Shown here: in pieces, positions 25,083 through 33,258 of the stretch
Position numbering within the stretch: the first letter of the stretch is position 1
How the letters are laid out: the number at the start of each line of letters is the position of its first letter
From: Paenibacillus whitsoniae
GTDB taxonomy: Bacteria; Bacillota; Bacilli; Paenibacillales; NBRC-103111
Reading direction: 5' to 3'
Length of the DNA stretch: 64,000 nucleotides
Assembly: GCF_003955665.1 (NCBI RefSeq)
Contig: NZ_RXHU01000088.1
Location: forward strand, 1 to 64,000
The notes under the pieces: model-generated
Databases searched by the model: none
The model's input: the letters and a program-made list of their open reading frames with translations, nothing else
What the model was told of the DNA's origin: nothing
Translations under genes and position numbers: made by a program

Positions 25083-25256
25083 ATAAGAGCGGTCAACCAC
25101 TTTTATTTTGGCGAGAAAGCATGTTTGCGGCGAAATAGAGGGGGTAAACCCTTTATATGCTGCCGGAAAGCCGGGTTTGGCGGCCACTATTTTAATCGGA
25201 GGACTGGATTCATGCAAAATAAGAGCGGCTGACCACACTTATTCATGGTGAGAAGG
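25083..25256. repeat. short direct repeat upstream of topB and Dabb genes
   Basis: ATAAGAGCGGTCAACCACTT..GGCGAGAAAG at 25083-25119 recurs, diverged, as ATAAGAGCGGCTGACCACAC..GGTGAGAAGG at 25219-25256. The 386-bp gap between the divergent genes otherwise shows nothing coding; promoters must lie here but were not identified. Confidence 0.45.
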
Positions 25257-25384
25257 GCTGGAGGGGGAGCTGAGCGTGAGGCGGTGGTCGAGCGGCCCTC
25301 CAACCTTTTCATCCGGGTCGCTTTCTGGTAGGATGATAGACAGTTCGGCACTATTCTAGAGAGATGGAAGGTAGGGTTACAGGC

Positions 25385-25678
25385 ATGATCGATCATATTG
25401 TACTTGTGAAATTCGGAGCTTCGACGACACAGGAGCAGATGCAAGAGGTGTGCGACCGTTACAAAGCGCTGCGCGCGCATGTGACGGGGGTTGTCGATAT
25501 TCAGGCGGGGATTAATTTCTCCGAAAAGAATAAAGGGTACCAGGTTGTGTTGTCCGTACGTTTTGAAGACCGTGCGGCGTTGGAGGCATATGGCCCGAAC
25601 CCTGAGCACCAAGCGGTCGCAGCGTTCATTCGGGAAGTTGGCCGTGAAGACAGCCTGATTGTAGACATTGAAGTCTAA
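25385..25678 (+). CDS. Dabb (stress-responsive alpha/beta barrel) protein
   Basis: A 97-residue ferredoxin-like-fold protein. The hallmark opening IDHIVLVKF, the central GINFSEKNKGYQVVLSVRF and the Asn-Pro-Glu-His segment (YGPNPEHQAV) identify a Dabb domain. Members act as dimers with varied or unknown roles. The ATG at 25385 follows GGAAGGTAGGG by 9 nt; the earlier ATG at 25364 lies inside that site. Confidence 0.85.
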   Translation: MIDHIVLVKFGASTTQEQMQEVCDRYKALRAHVTGVVDIQAGINFSEKNKGYQVVLSVRFEDRAALEAYGPNPEHQAVAAFIREVGREDSLIVDIEV

Positions 25679-25775
25679 ATAAGATGTGAGCAAAAGGCGA
25701 GTGAACGGGGAACCGAATTGCTTGCCTTTTTCCTCTACCGCATATGAATTTTTACGATTAGGGAAGGTGATGGGC

Positions 25776-26255
25776 ATGTCTTCCAAAACCAATGCCTGCC
25801 GCATCCTCGACGGGCTTCGCATCCCCTATACTTTGCATGAATATGGATGGGACGAAGATCAATTGGATGTCGGCACAGTCGCGGAGAAAGTCGGGCTGGC
25901 GCCCGGTCAACTGTTCAAGACGCTGATTCTGAAAGGGGACAAAACCGGCGTCCTGGCCGCTTGCATCCCCGGCGATCATGAGTTGAATTTGAAGAGTCTG
26001 GCTGCCGTCAGCGGCAATAAAAAGGTAGAGATGGTGCCGGTCAAGGACATTCAGTCGCTCACCGGCTATATCCGTGGGGGCGTGTCCCCGCTCGGAATGA
26101 AAAAGAAGTACCCTTTGTACCTGCATGAATCCGTCACAGGGATGGAGCTCGTCAGCATCAGCGGCGGGCGTCGGGGGCTGCAAATTTTTTTGCGGGGCGA
26201 AGATCTGGCGGCAGCCGCCGAGGGCAAGCTTGTTCACATCGTGACGCTGGCATAA
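25776..26255 (+). CDS. ybaK: aminoacyl-tRNA deacylase, YbaK/EbsC type
   Basis: A 159-residue Cys-tRNA(Pro)/Ser-tRNA deacylase homologue. Diagnostic stretches are VAEKVGLAPGQLFKTLILKGD (catalytic lysine region), VSGNKKVEMV and TGYIRGGVSPLGMKKKYPLYL. It should hydrolyse misacylated tRNA in the cytosol. ATG 25776 has AGGGAAGGTG 7 nt upstream; longer in-frame starts lack sites. It follows the Dabb gene by 97 nt and may share its transcript. Confidence 0.92.
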   Translation: MSSKTNACRILDGLRIPYTLHEYGWDEDQLDVGTVAEKVGLAPGQLFKTLILKGDKTGVLAACIPGDHELNLKSLAAVSGNKKVEMVPVKDIQSLTGYIRGGVSPLGMKKKYPLYLHESVTGMELVSISGGRRGLQIFLRGEDLAAAAEGKLVHIVTLA

Positions 26256-26329
26256 TGAAAGCTAAGAACTTTGCGTGGCCCGCCACGCGCAAGCGCTTGA
26301 ACGCCATACAGGGCCGGTTGCACGGCCGC

Positions 26330-27178
26330 TCAAAGCTCCTTCCGGTAAGCGGAAGGGGCTTTTCCGCTCCATTTGCGAAACTGTTTGGAGAAAAAAAGCG
26401 CATCGTTAAAGCCGACGGAGGAGGCCACCTGATCGATGGTCATGGACGTCTGCAGCAGTTGCTTGGCGCGCTCCATGCGAATGTTGAACAGATACTGCAT
26501 GGGCGAAAGGCCCGTGGATTGCTTGAACATTTTGCATAGGTAGGTCCGGTGGTAGCCCAGATTGCGTGCGAGCTGCTCAATGGAGACGGCCTGCGTATAT
26601 TGCAGTTCCAAATAGCGAATCGCTTGTGCGACTTGTCGCTCAATATCGGTTGCTGCTTCGGCACGTTCAGTAATCCGGCTGGCATTGGCGCGTCCCAATT
26701 CCCGTAAAAGCAGTCGCAGCCACCCTTCAGCTTCCAAGTCCTCCAGCTGAGGAAAAGCGGAGTGTTGAAAAGAACGACGGATGTGTCGGTAGTAGTGCCG
26801 AATGGAACGCGGTGGTGCTCCGGAAATAACGGCCTGCTGGGCGGATGCCCCGATACTCTCCAACAAAGTTCCCGCCTTGCGCCCGGTAAAACCGACCCAA
26901 GCATAGTGCCAGGGCTTGTCACGGTCGGCGATATAAGTGAACAGCTCTCCAGGAAAAATAATGAACGTATCTCCGGCTTTGCACGTGTAGGTTCGGCCCC
27001 GCATTTCAAATACGCCTTCGCCGGCGAATACGGTATGGATCAGATAGTAATCGTGTACAACAGGCCCTTGCTTATGCTCGGGATCCGGCTTGCCTTCCCC
27101 GCTGAACAGGATGGACAGCTCAGAATCGGTATGGTGGGTATTCAGGGCAAGGTCAAAATACGAATGGTATAAGGTCAT
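26330..27178 (-). CDS. AraC family transcriptional regulator (cupin type)
   Basis: A 282-residue cytosolic regulator. The N-terminal cupin-like sensor (about 25-140) has VFEMRGRTYTCKAGDTFIIFPGE; the C-terminal AraC domain (about 180-280) has two helix-turn-helix units, IEQLARNLGYHRTYLCKMFKQSTG and VASSVGFNDALFFSKQFRKWSG-type. Divergent from the GH4 alpha-galactosidase gene 27324, it is probably its activator, sensing melibiose, raffinose or a breakdown product. Confidence 0.92.
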   Translation of the reverse strand: MTLYHSYFDLALNTHHTDSELSILFSGEGKPDPEHKQGPVVHDYYLIHTVFAGEGVFEMRGRTYTCKAGDTFIIFPGELFTYIADRDKPWHYAWVGFTGRKAGTLLESIGASAQQAVISGAPPRSIRHYYRHIRRSFQHSAFPQLEDLEAEGWLRLLLRELGRANASRITERAEAATDIERQVAQAIRYLELQYTQAVSIEQLARNLGYHRTYLCKMFKQSTGLSPMQYLFNIRMERAKQLLQTSMTIDQVASSVGFNDALFFSKQFRKWSGKAPSAYRKEL

Positions 27179-27279
27179 GGTAGCCTCGATGGTTTTCTTC
27201 TAAGCGTACTTCAGGAAACTACAAATGTCCATATCTTCGCGCCTTCAATCCATATGCGCTTTGCTGCGCTTCAGGTATA

Positions 27280-27304
27280 GTGTAAGTAAGAAAAACGCTT
27301 ACAC
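27280..27304. promoter_or_regulatory. inverted repeat in the melA leader
   Basis: GTGTAAG (27280-27286) and CTTACAC (27298-27304) flank an 11-bp A-rich spacer, directly after a possible -10 (TATAGT, 27276-27281) and before the ribosome binding site. It could be an operator or an mRNA hairpin. Confidence 0.45.
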
Positions 27305-27323
27305 ATTGGAGGAGAACAAAGAT

Positions 27324-28622
27324 ATGTCCAAAATTACGTTTCTAGGCGCAGGCAGTACCGTTTTTGCGAAAAACGTGCTCGGTGATTGCTTGCAAACGCC
27401 CGCGCTGCAAGGCTTTGAGATCGCTCTCTTCGATATTGACCACGTACGTCTGCAGGACTCGGCCAACATGCTGAACAACCTCAAAAAGACGAGCGGCAGC
27501 ACCTGCGACATCCGGATGTACAAGGACCGCAAGGAAGCGCTGCGTGGAGCAAAATATGTCGTCAACGCCATTCAAGTAGGCGGCTATGATCCATGTACAA
27601 TTACCGATTTTGAGACTCCGAAAAAATACGGTCTGCGCCAAACGATCGCTGATACGATCGGAATTGGAGGCATTTTCCGCAACTTGAGAACGATTCCAGT
27701 CATGCTCGACTTTGCGGCGGATATTCGCGAGGTGTGCCCGGATGCGCTGTTCCTGAACTACACGAACCCGATGGCCGTGCTGACGAATGTGATGAACACG
27801 TATGGCGGCGTGCAAACAGTTGGCCTTTGCCATAGCGTGCAGGTGTGCGTGCCGCGTTTGTTCGAGAGCCTCGGCATCGAAGACAAGGGCATCAAAGCTC
27901 GCATTGCCGGCATCAACCATATGGCTTGGCTGCTCGAAGTGTCCAAGGACGGCGTGGACTTGTATCCCGAAATCAAGAAGCGGGCGGCCGAGAAGCAAAA
28001 AGAGAAGCACGACGACATGGTGCGCTTTGAGCTCATGCTGAAGTTCGGCTACTACGTGACGGAGTCTTCCGAGCACAACGCAGAGTACCATCCGTATTTC
28101 ATCAAACGGAACTATCCGGAACTGATCGACCGCTTCAACATTCCGCTTGACGAGTATCCACGCCGCTGCATCAATCAAATCGAGCGCTGGAAGTCCATGC
28201 GCGAAGAGCTTGTGAACGATGCCAACCTGCAGCACGAGCGCTCGCATGAATATGCTTCCTATATTTTTGAAGCGATCGAAACGAACAATCCTTTCAAAAT
28301 CGGCGGCAACGTCATGAACACTGGCCTGATCACGAACCTGCCTCGCGAAGCTTGCGTCGAGGTGCCTTGCCTGGTCGACCGCAACGGCGTAACGCCTACG
28401 TATGTCGGCGATCTGCCGCCTCAGCTGGCAGCGCTCAACCGCACGAATATTAACACGCAGCTGCTGACGATCGAAGCGGCAATGACGCGCAAGCGCGAGC
28501 ACATCTACCATGCGGCGATGCTCGATCCTCATACATCGGCGGAGTTGTCGATGGACGATATTGTGGCGATGTGCGATGAACTGATCGAGGCACACGGCTC
28601 CTGGCTTCCTGAATTCCGCTAA
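27324..28622 (+). CDS. melA: alpha-galactosidase, GH4 family
   Basis: A 432-residue NAD- and Mn-dependent glycosidase. The Rossmann start FLGAGSTVFAKNVLGD binds NAD. The metal and catalytic region shows NYTNPMAVLT, GLCHSVQ and NHMAWLLEV, all characteristic of the MelA/AglA branch. Oxidation at C3 initiates cleavage of alpha-galactosides such as melibiose in the cytosol. The start follows GGAGGAGAACAAAG by a normal spacing. A strong terminator follows. The divergent AraC gene suggests induction by substrate. Confidence 0.95.
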   Translation: MSKITFLGAGSTVFAKNVLGDCLQTPALQGFEIALFDIDHVRLQDSANMLNNLKKTSGSTCDIRMYKDRKEALRGAKYVVNAIQVGGYDPCTITDFETPKKYGLRQTIADTIGIGGIFRNLRTIPVMLDFAADIREVCPDALFLNYTNPMAVLTNVMNTYGGVQTVGLCHSVQVCVPRLFESLGIEDKGIKARIAGINHMAWLLEVSKDGVDLYPEIKKRAAEKQKEKHDDMVRFELMLKFGYYVTESSEHNAEYHPYFIKRNYPELIDRFNIPLDEYPRRCINQIERWKSMREELVNDANLQHERSHEYASYIFEAIETNNPFKIGGNVMNTGLITNLPREACVEVPCLVDRNGVTPTYVGDLPPQLAALNRTNINTQLLTIEAAMTRKREHIYHAAMLDPHTSAELSMDDIVAMCDELIEAHGSWLPEFR

Positions 28623-28630
28623 AATAATAA

Positions 28631-28677
28631 AGAAGGCTGCGGCCCTGCGCGTGAGTGGGGGCTGCGGCCTTCTTTTT
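28631..28677 (+). terminator. Rho-independent terminator of melA
   Basis: Stem GAAGGCTGCGGCCC / GGGCTGCGGCCTTC (two G-U pairs) followed by TTTTTG. Confidence 0.88.
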
Positions 28678-28742
28678 GTGTTGGCCCTAGGGGCGCGGAG
28701 CCGCCGGGCAGCCTGCCGACACTGCCGGCAGTGGCGATCCGC

Positions 28743-29063
28743 CTACATGCCGCCGAAGGCATTGCGGAACGCGTGGTTCAGCTCGGCGAGCTCGACTTGC
28801 CAGATCGGCGCAATCTCCGGGCCGACGTTCTCGTCGAACCAGTCGGAGAGCAGCTTGCGATTGCTGCCGTTCTCGACGATGTACGGGAGGTTCAGCATGA
28901 CTTTGGTCGTGTACAGCTTCTCGGCTTGCTGAATTTGCTCCGGCGTCAGGTACACTTTGAGCCGCTTGGCTGTGCGATACAGCTCCTTGCTGCACGCTCT
29001 GCGGATGCCGCGAGCGGTGGGGTAAACTTGTTTATGCTTTTCGCTTTGCTTTTGGTGAACCAT
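28743..29063 (-). CDS. uncharacterised helical protein, 106 residues
   Basis: A basic, helix-rich cytosolic protein of a type seen in Paenibacillus genomes but without a function known to me. Recognisable stretches are ARGIRRACSKELYRTAKRLK near the start and LNLPYIVENGSNRKLLSDWF near the middle. The ATG at 29063 has GAGAGGAG about 13 nt upstream, a long gap. The open frame runs further upstream to 29258, but that part is Pro/His-rich and looks non-coding. Confidence 0.6.
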   Translation of the reverse strand: MVHQKQSEKHKQVYPTARGIRRACSKELYRTAKRLKVYLTPEQIQQAEKLYTTKVMLNLPYIVENGSNRKLLSDWFDENVGPEIAPIWQVELAELNHAFRNAFGGM

Positions 29064-29530
29064 GCGGGTATCGACGCTCCTCTCTATGATATGTGTATGC
29101 AGGAGAGGCGCGGAGAGCGACTGGGGTGGAGGCGGGAGAAGTGGAAGGAAGGGATGCTTGAGGTGTGGCGGGATAAAGTGGCAGGCAGGGAGAGTAGCTA
29201 AGCGTGAGTAATCAGCGTGGTAAAGTGCTGCTATTTGGGGGATTTGGGATAAGGGCAATTAGTGTGAGCAGCGCAGCTCACCCGTGCTTAGGGGATAGCT
29301 GGCCGGCAGAGCGGGGGATTAGCCAATGGTTTCATTGGCTAATTCTATGAATGCGGCGGGTACACCCAGAATAGTCGATGATGCCATTGGCTATTCTGCG
29401 AATAATGCTATGATCGTGGTAATTCGCGGTAATAGGCAGTGATAACATGGCCTATTTAAGTGGCCAGGCCAGATTCGGTCCATTTAAGCCATGGAACCAT
29501 TGGCTATCTAACCCAACAAGCAGGAACAAG
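29064..29530. other. 467-bp intergenic region
   Basis: It holds one full copy of repeat family A (29317-29506). Otherwise it should contain the promoter of the minus-strand gene ending at 28743; no clear promoter or coding sequence is seen. Confidence 0.5.
29317..29506 (+). repeat. dispersed repeat family A, copy 2
   Basis: A 190-bp block matching 11140-11330 from GATTAGCCAATG to AACCATTGGCTA. The stem tips differ by compensating changes (AGCCAATG-GTTT-CATTGGCT here, AGCCAATG-AAAG-CATTGGCT there), so structure rather than sequence is conserved in the loops. Confidence 0.85.
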
Positions 29531-30205
29531 TTACAGAAAAAGCTGTTTCCCTGCCGCACTCAGCACGTAGGAGCGAATGCGTGAGCGGCCGCTTGCTCCT
29601 TGCAGAAATCCCTTTTTGTGCAGGCGATTCAGCCAAAGACGGGCGTTCTCCGGGTGGATGCCAAGGAAATCGGCCAATAGGCCAGGGGTCACCGATTCCA
29701 TGGCAGCGGCGACGAATCGCACAATTTCCTTCTCCTTCGGATTTAACAAGCTGGCATCAAAGTCGGCATTGTCATTACCGTACAATCTTCCGATCAAATG
29801 CAGAATAAACTGCTGGCAGCGCCGCTCCTTTTTCAGGATGTCATCCGAGGAAAAACGGAACACTTTCCAACCGTCCAGGATCAGGTGATTTTGCCGCATC
29901 AAGTTGTCGCCAAACTGCCAGCGGTCAGTATTTTTCAGATGCGGGCCGTAGCCATCCGCTCCGAATTTGATCCGATAGGGCGGCCGCAAATAGGCGAAAT
30001 CAAGAAATCGGGTTCCGTCTACGAAGTCCTTTACCTCATACTCCGGATGCAAATAACGGAAGTGCCCAACGGCGGGCCACCATATTTTTTGTAGAAACTG
30101 TTTCTCTAAATACCCGTGTCCTTCGCGCAGCCGCCGCAGCCGTTCACCTGAACTTTGCTCCATATGATACTGGAGAAACGTGTGATACTCCTTCTCGAAT
30201 TCCAT
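29531..30205 (-). CDS. Vsr/DUF559-like domain fused to a winged helix
   Basis: A 224-residue protein. The middle part (about 60-135) reads FLDFAYLRPPYRIKFGADGYGPHL then GWKVFRFSSDDI, the arrangement of a Vsr/DUF559-type PD-(D/E)XK nuclease core. The usual acidic residue before DG is Ala here (GADG where EVDG or EIDG is common), so activity may be altered. The C-terminus (about 150-224) looks like a winged helix (PGLLADFLGIHPENARLWLNRLHKKGFL). The ATG at 30205 has GGGGGAGGT upstream. No methylase or repair partner is adjacent. It may be a DNA-binding or DNA-cutting protein of unknown role. Confidence 0.6.
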   Translation of the reverse strand: MEFEKEYHTFLQYHMEQSSGERLRRLREGHGYLEKQFLQKIWWPAVGHFRYLHPEYEVKDFVDGTRFLDFAYLRPPYRIKFGADGYGPHLKNTDRWQFGDNLMRQNHLILDGWKVFRFSSDDILKKERRCQQFILHLIGRLYGNDNADFDASLLNPKEKEIVRFVAAAMESVTPGLLADFLGIHPENARLWLNRLHKKGFLQGASGRSRIRSYVLSAAGKQLFL

Positions 30206-30232
30206 CTTCTCTACCTCCCCCACATATAAACG

Positions 30233-30266
30233 GAAAAAGCCGCCTCTTCCCAAAGGAAAAGACGGC
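30233..30266 (-). terminator. terminator of the cupredoxin gene
   Basis: Minus-strand stem GCCGTCTTTTCC / GAAGAGGCGGC followed by TTTTTCC. It separates this gene from 29531. Confidence 0.8.
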
Positions 30267-30346
30267 GTGTGCTTCACGCATCAATATTACAGGAATATTC
30301 TAACAATTAATCTGCCGATTTGTCCATCCTCTCCCCGCAGCGCCGC

Positions 30347-30796
30347 TCAATCCACCACTATATACCCAATCATCGGCCCGCCGTGCGCGATGTCGGCGTG
30401 AGTCAGGCAGATAATGCGGTAAATGCCTTCCTTGTCGGCGGTGAAATCGACGACGGTTTCTTTCCCTTTTTTTACCTCGCCGGAAATGTTCAGCCCTTCA
30501 ATAATAAAAGGATGGCTTTCCCCGTTAACGCCATAAATGCTCAGCCGGATATGCTCACCCTGCTTTACGAGAATGGTGCCGGGATCCCAGCGGTAGGCTT
30601 CGATGGTTTTGCCGTCGGCGGTCGTCGATTTAAACTCTCCCACAACCATATGAATGGTGCGTGCAGGCGTGCTGTTCTCCGCCAGTGCGGGCAAAAAGCT
30701 GCCTTGGCTTACATATAGCCACCCGCTCGCCAGCAGCCCAAGTACGACCACCGCGATCAACAGATGCTTGCGTTTCACAATCCACACACGGGACAT
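30347..30796 (-). CDS. membrane-anchored cupredoxin-like copper protein
   Basis: A 149-residue protein with an N-terminal anchor or signal (HLLIAVVVLGLLASGWLYV) and a single cupredoxin domain (about 45-149) related to the CuA domain of cytochrome oxidase subunit II. Likely ligands are His in GESHPFII and Cys-His-Met in CLTHADIAHGGPM. Only one Cys is present, so a mononuclear copper site is expected rather than binuclear CuA. It should act in electron transfer or copper handling on the outer face. Monocistronic. Confidence 0.82.
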   Translation of the reverse strand: MSRVWIVKRKHLLIAVVVLGLLASGWLYVSQGSFLPALAENSTPARTIHMVVGEFKSTTADGKTIEAYRWDPGTILVKQGEHIRLSIYGVNGESHPFIIEGLNISGEVKKGKETVVDFTADKEGIYRIICLTHADIAHGGPMIGYIVVD

Positions 30797-31035
30797 GCGC
30801 CCCTCGCCTCCCTGTACAAGTTCTAGTACATCTTATGCGTAGGCTTGTCAGCGCATGCGCAGCTTTTGTTAGGGCCGCGAGTGGGACAAGGGCATGATTT
30901 GGGACAAAGGTGCATAACGTGTCATGAATGCCTTCTTTTGTATGTGGGGGAGTATGAGCAAAAGTAGTGCGGGACACTGGTCTATGCTAGAATATGTGGA
31001 GGTATGAAAAGTGAAAAGAAGAGAGGGTTCAAAGC

Positions 31036-31638
31036 ATGGGTGAGTTGATTCACAATGTGTTAGTTTATTTGGAAGGGCTGGGGTACTGGGGCATTTTCCT
31101 GGGGCTGATGCTGGAGGTCATTCCGAATGAGCTTCTGCTGGCATATGCCGGGTATCTTGTGTCGAAAGGGCAAATAAATTTTGTGGGCGCCATCCTATGC
31201 GCGGTTGTCGGCGGCACGCTGGCCCAGATCGTCTTATATTGGATCGGGCGCTACGGCGGCAGGCCTTTTTTGGAAAAGTACGGGAAGTACTTGCTCATTT
31301 CAAAGCATCATATCGACGTGGCCGAGGAATGGTTCAATCGGTACGGTACGGGGATGATTTTTACTGCGAGATTCATTCCGATTGTTCGGCACGCGATTTC
31401 TTTGCCCGGCGGGATGGCCAAGATGCCTTTGGCTCGTTTTACCACGTACACAGCGCTCGCGCTGATTCCTTACTCGTTCCTCTACGTGTATCTAGGAATG
31501 AAGCTGAAGGACAATTGGGAGACGATTGGGGAATATGCGGGGCCTTATATCAAACCGCTGATCATTGCGGCGATTATTCTCACGGTGGCTTATGTCGGGT
31601 ACCAGTTCTACTTGAAAAGAAAAGCGAAGCGGGCGTAG
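31036..31638 (+). CDS. DedA family membrane protein
   Basis: A 200-residue SNARE-associated/DedA (VTT) protein with about five spans. The signature E-x-x-P segment (EVIPNELLLAYAGYL), GRYGGRPFLEKYGKYLL and FTARFIPIVRHAISLPGGMAKM (R-x-x-P-x-x-R, G-G) are all present. Members transport lipid carriers such as undecaprenyl phosphate or phospholipids across the membrane. Monocistronic. Confidence 0.92.
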   Translation: MGELIHNVLVYLEGLGYWGIFLGLMLEVIPNELLLAYAGYLVSKGQINFVGAILCAVVGGTLAQIVLYWIGRYGGRPFLEKYGKYLLISKHHIDVAEEWFNRYGTGMIFTARFIPIVRHAISLPGGMAKMPLARFTTYTALALIPYSFLYVYLGMKLKDNWETIGEYAGPYIKPLIIAAIILTVAYVGYQFYLKRKAKRA

Positions 31639-31734
31639 GCGGAAGGCAAGGCGGCAGACCAAATCGGATTTGGCGCAATCGTCAGCTTTTGTTACAATAA
31701 AAGGGAAGAACGACGAACTTGGGAGGATGAAACG

Positions 31735-32301
31735 ATGAGTACTAATTTGGCAAGCAAATTTCGTACAGGCCTCAAACCGCAGCAATTTATCGATAGCATG
31801 GAGAAAAATCAGGAGAAGTTCCTCGAGTACTATAACGGCTTCGAGTGGGCGAGCGAGGACGACAAGGAATATTTTGACTCGCTGAATAACCGTGACGATC
31901 TGCGCTGTCTGATTCTCGCGTCCGACTGGTGCGGCGATGTGGTTCGCAACATTCCGGTCGTGTTCAAAGCGCTGGAGAACAGCGGCGTACCGACAGAAGT
32001 GCTTGTGATGGAGCAAAATCTGGACGTCATGGATCAGTTCCTGACTAATGGCGGCAGATCGATTCCGATTGTGATTTTTGCGGATACGGGCGGCTTCGTG
32101 CTTGGTCAATGGGGACCTCGTCCTAAGCATGTCCAAGCGGTCATGAACCAGTTCAAAAAAGAAAATCCAGACCGCGATGCAGCGGACTATAACGAAAAAA
32201 TTCAAGTGGCGAGAGCTGAAATGATGCGCCAATACGGCGAAGGCAACGGCTATCACGCGGTCATCGTGCAAGAACTTCGCGCTTTGATCGAATCGTTCTA
32301 A
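31735..32301 (+). CDS. thioredoxin-like protein with a monothiol WCGD site
   Basis: A 188-residue protein of the thioredoxin-like family common in Bacilli. The active site reads SDWCGDVVRN, so the second Cys of CxxC is Asp and the protein cannot form the usual internal disulfide. The cis-proline strand is visible (RSIPIVIF). It lies 12 nt before the MBL hydrolase and is co-transcribed with it, suggesting a linked role in thiol chemistry. GGGAGG precedes the ATG. Confidence 0.82.
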   Translation: MSTNLASKFRTGLKPQQFIDSMEKNQEKFLEYYNGFEWASEDDKEYFDSLNNRDDLRCLILASDWCGDVVRNIPVVFKALENSGVPTEVLVMEQNLDVMDQFLTNGGRSIPIVIFADTGGFVLGQWGPRPKHVQAVMNQFKKENPDRDAADYNEKIQVARAEMMRQYGEGNGYHAVIVQELRALIESF

Positions 32302-32313
32302 GGTGAGGCTGCG

Positions 32314-32937
32314 ATGATTACGATTCAATCCTTTGAGCTAGGCCCGATCGGGACGAACGCGTACCTGCTGTCCGATCCTGAGACGAAAAAGGGCATCATC
32401 ATCGACCCCGGCATGCAGCCGAAATCGCTGATTCGCAAGATCGCGGATTTGGATATCGAGGCGATTTTACTGACGCATACGCATTTTGACCATATCGGCG
32501 GTGTGGAGGAGATCCGCAAGCTGAAGAAGTGCCCGGTCTATGTGCACGATCTCGAGAGCGACTGGCTGATGAACCCGAAGAAAAACGGTTCCGCCCGCTG
32601 GCCGGAGCTTGGTGAACCGATCGTGTGCGAACCGGCTGAGTATGCATTGGACGAAGGGCAGACGCTGAAATTCCTCGGCATCGAGCTGAAAGTGTTCCAC
32701 ACGCCGGGCCATTCGCCCGGCAGCGTGAGTTTCCTGTGGGACAAGCATCTGTTCTGCGGCGACGTGCTTTTTAAATTGTCGGTCGGCCGCACCGACCTGC
32801 CAGGCGGCGACCACAACACACTGCTCGATTCCATCCAGGAGAAGCTGTTCCTGCTGGACGACGATGTGGTGGTGTATCCGGGACACGGCGCGAAGACGAC
32901 GATTGGCTTTGAACGCGACAACAATCCTTACGTATAG
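32314..32937 (+). CDS. metallo-beta-lactamase fold hydrolase (glyoxalase II-like)
   Basis: A 207-residue MBL-fold protein with the dinuclear metal signature THTHFDHIGG, His in FHTPGHSPGS, Asp in CGDVLFKLSVGRTD and His in YPGHGAKT. It probably hydrolyses thioesters of the hydroxyacylglutathione or bacillithiol type; the gene pairing with a thioredoxin-like protein fits this. Terminated at 32945-32983. Confidence 0.9.
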   Translation: MITIQSFELGPIGTNAYLLSDPETKKGIIIDPGMQPKSLIRKIADLDIEAILLTHTHFDHIGGVEEIRKLKKCPVYVHDLESDWLMNPKKNGSARWPELGEPIVCEPAEYALDEGQTLKFLGIELKVFHTPGHSPGSVSFLWDKHLFCGDVLFKLSVGRTDLPGGDHNTLLDSIQEKLFLLDDDVVVYPGHGAKTTIGFERDNNPYV

Positions 32938-32944
32938 AAGCGGG

Positions 32945-32983
32945 AGCCCCGAGAAATGGATGACATTTCTTGGGGCTTTTTTT
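32945..32983 (+). terminator. Rho-independent terminator
   Basis: Perfect stem AGCCCCGAGAAATG / CATTTCTTGGGGCT with loop GATGA and a TTTTTTT tail. Confidence 0.95.
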
Positions 32984-33258
32984 GCGTTTGGTGGGCGCAG
33001 CCCAGGCAGGCTCCACGCCTGTCCCCCTGCCAAACGGCCATTTTGCGCCGGGCTGTCTCAAATTCCGCCAATCCCATGGCTCGTTCGCCCATGATACCCA
33101 ACCATTTTCATAACATCTGGGTGTTTACCGTGTTCGCGATAGGTGCTTTCCCATAGACTGATGTTGTAAGCTATTCACCCACCAGTTCAACCACTCCGGC
33201 TTTAGCCAGTTACAAGTGTTGCCGTTCCCCTCAGGGACAAATTCAAGGAGGTGCTCTT

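Noticed and set aside
27342..28595. 417-codon minus-strand open frame
   Set aside because: Antisense to melA in a fixed codon register, His/Arg-rich and domain-free.
29064..29258. N-terminal extension of the 106-residue protein gene
   Set aside because: The added 65 residues are Pro/His/Leu-rich and look like non-coding sequence; the ATG at 29063 is preferred.
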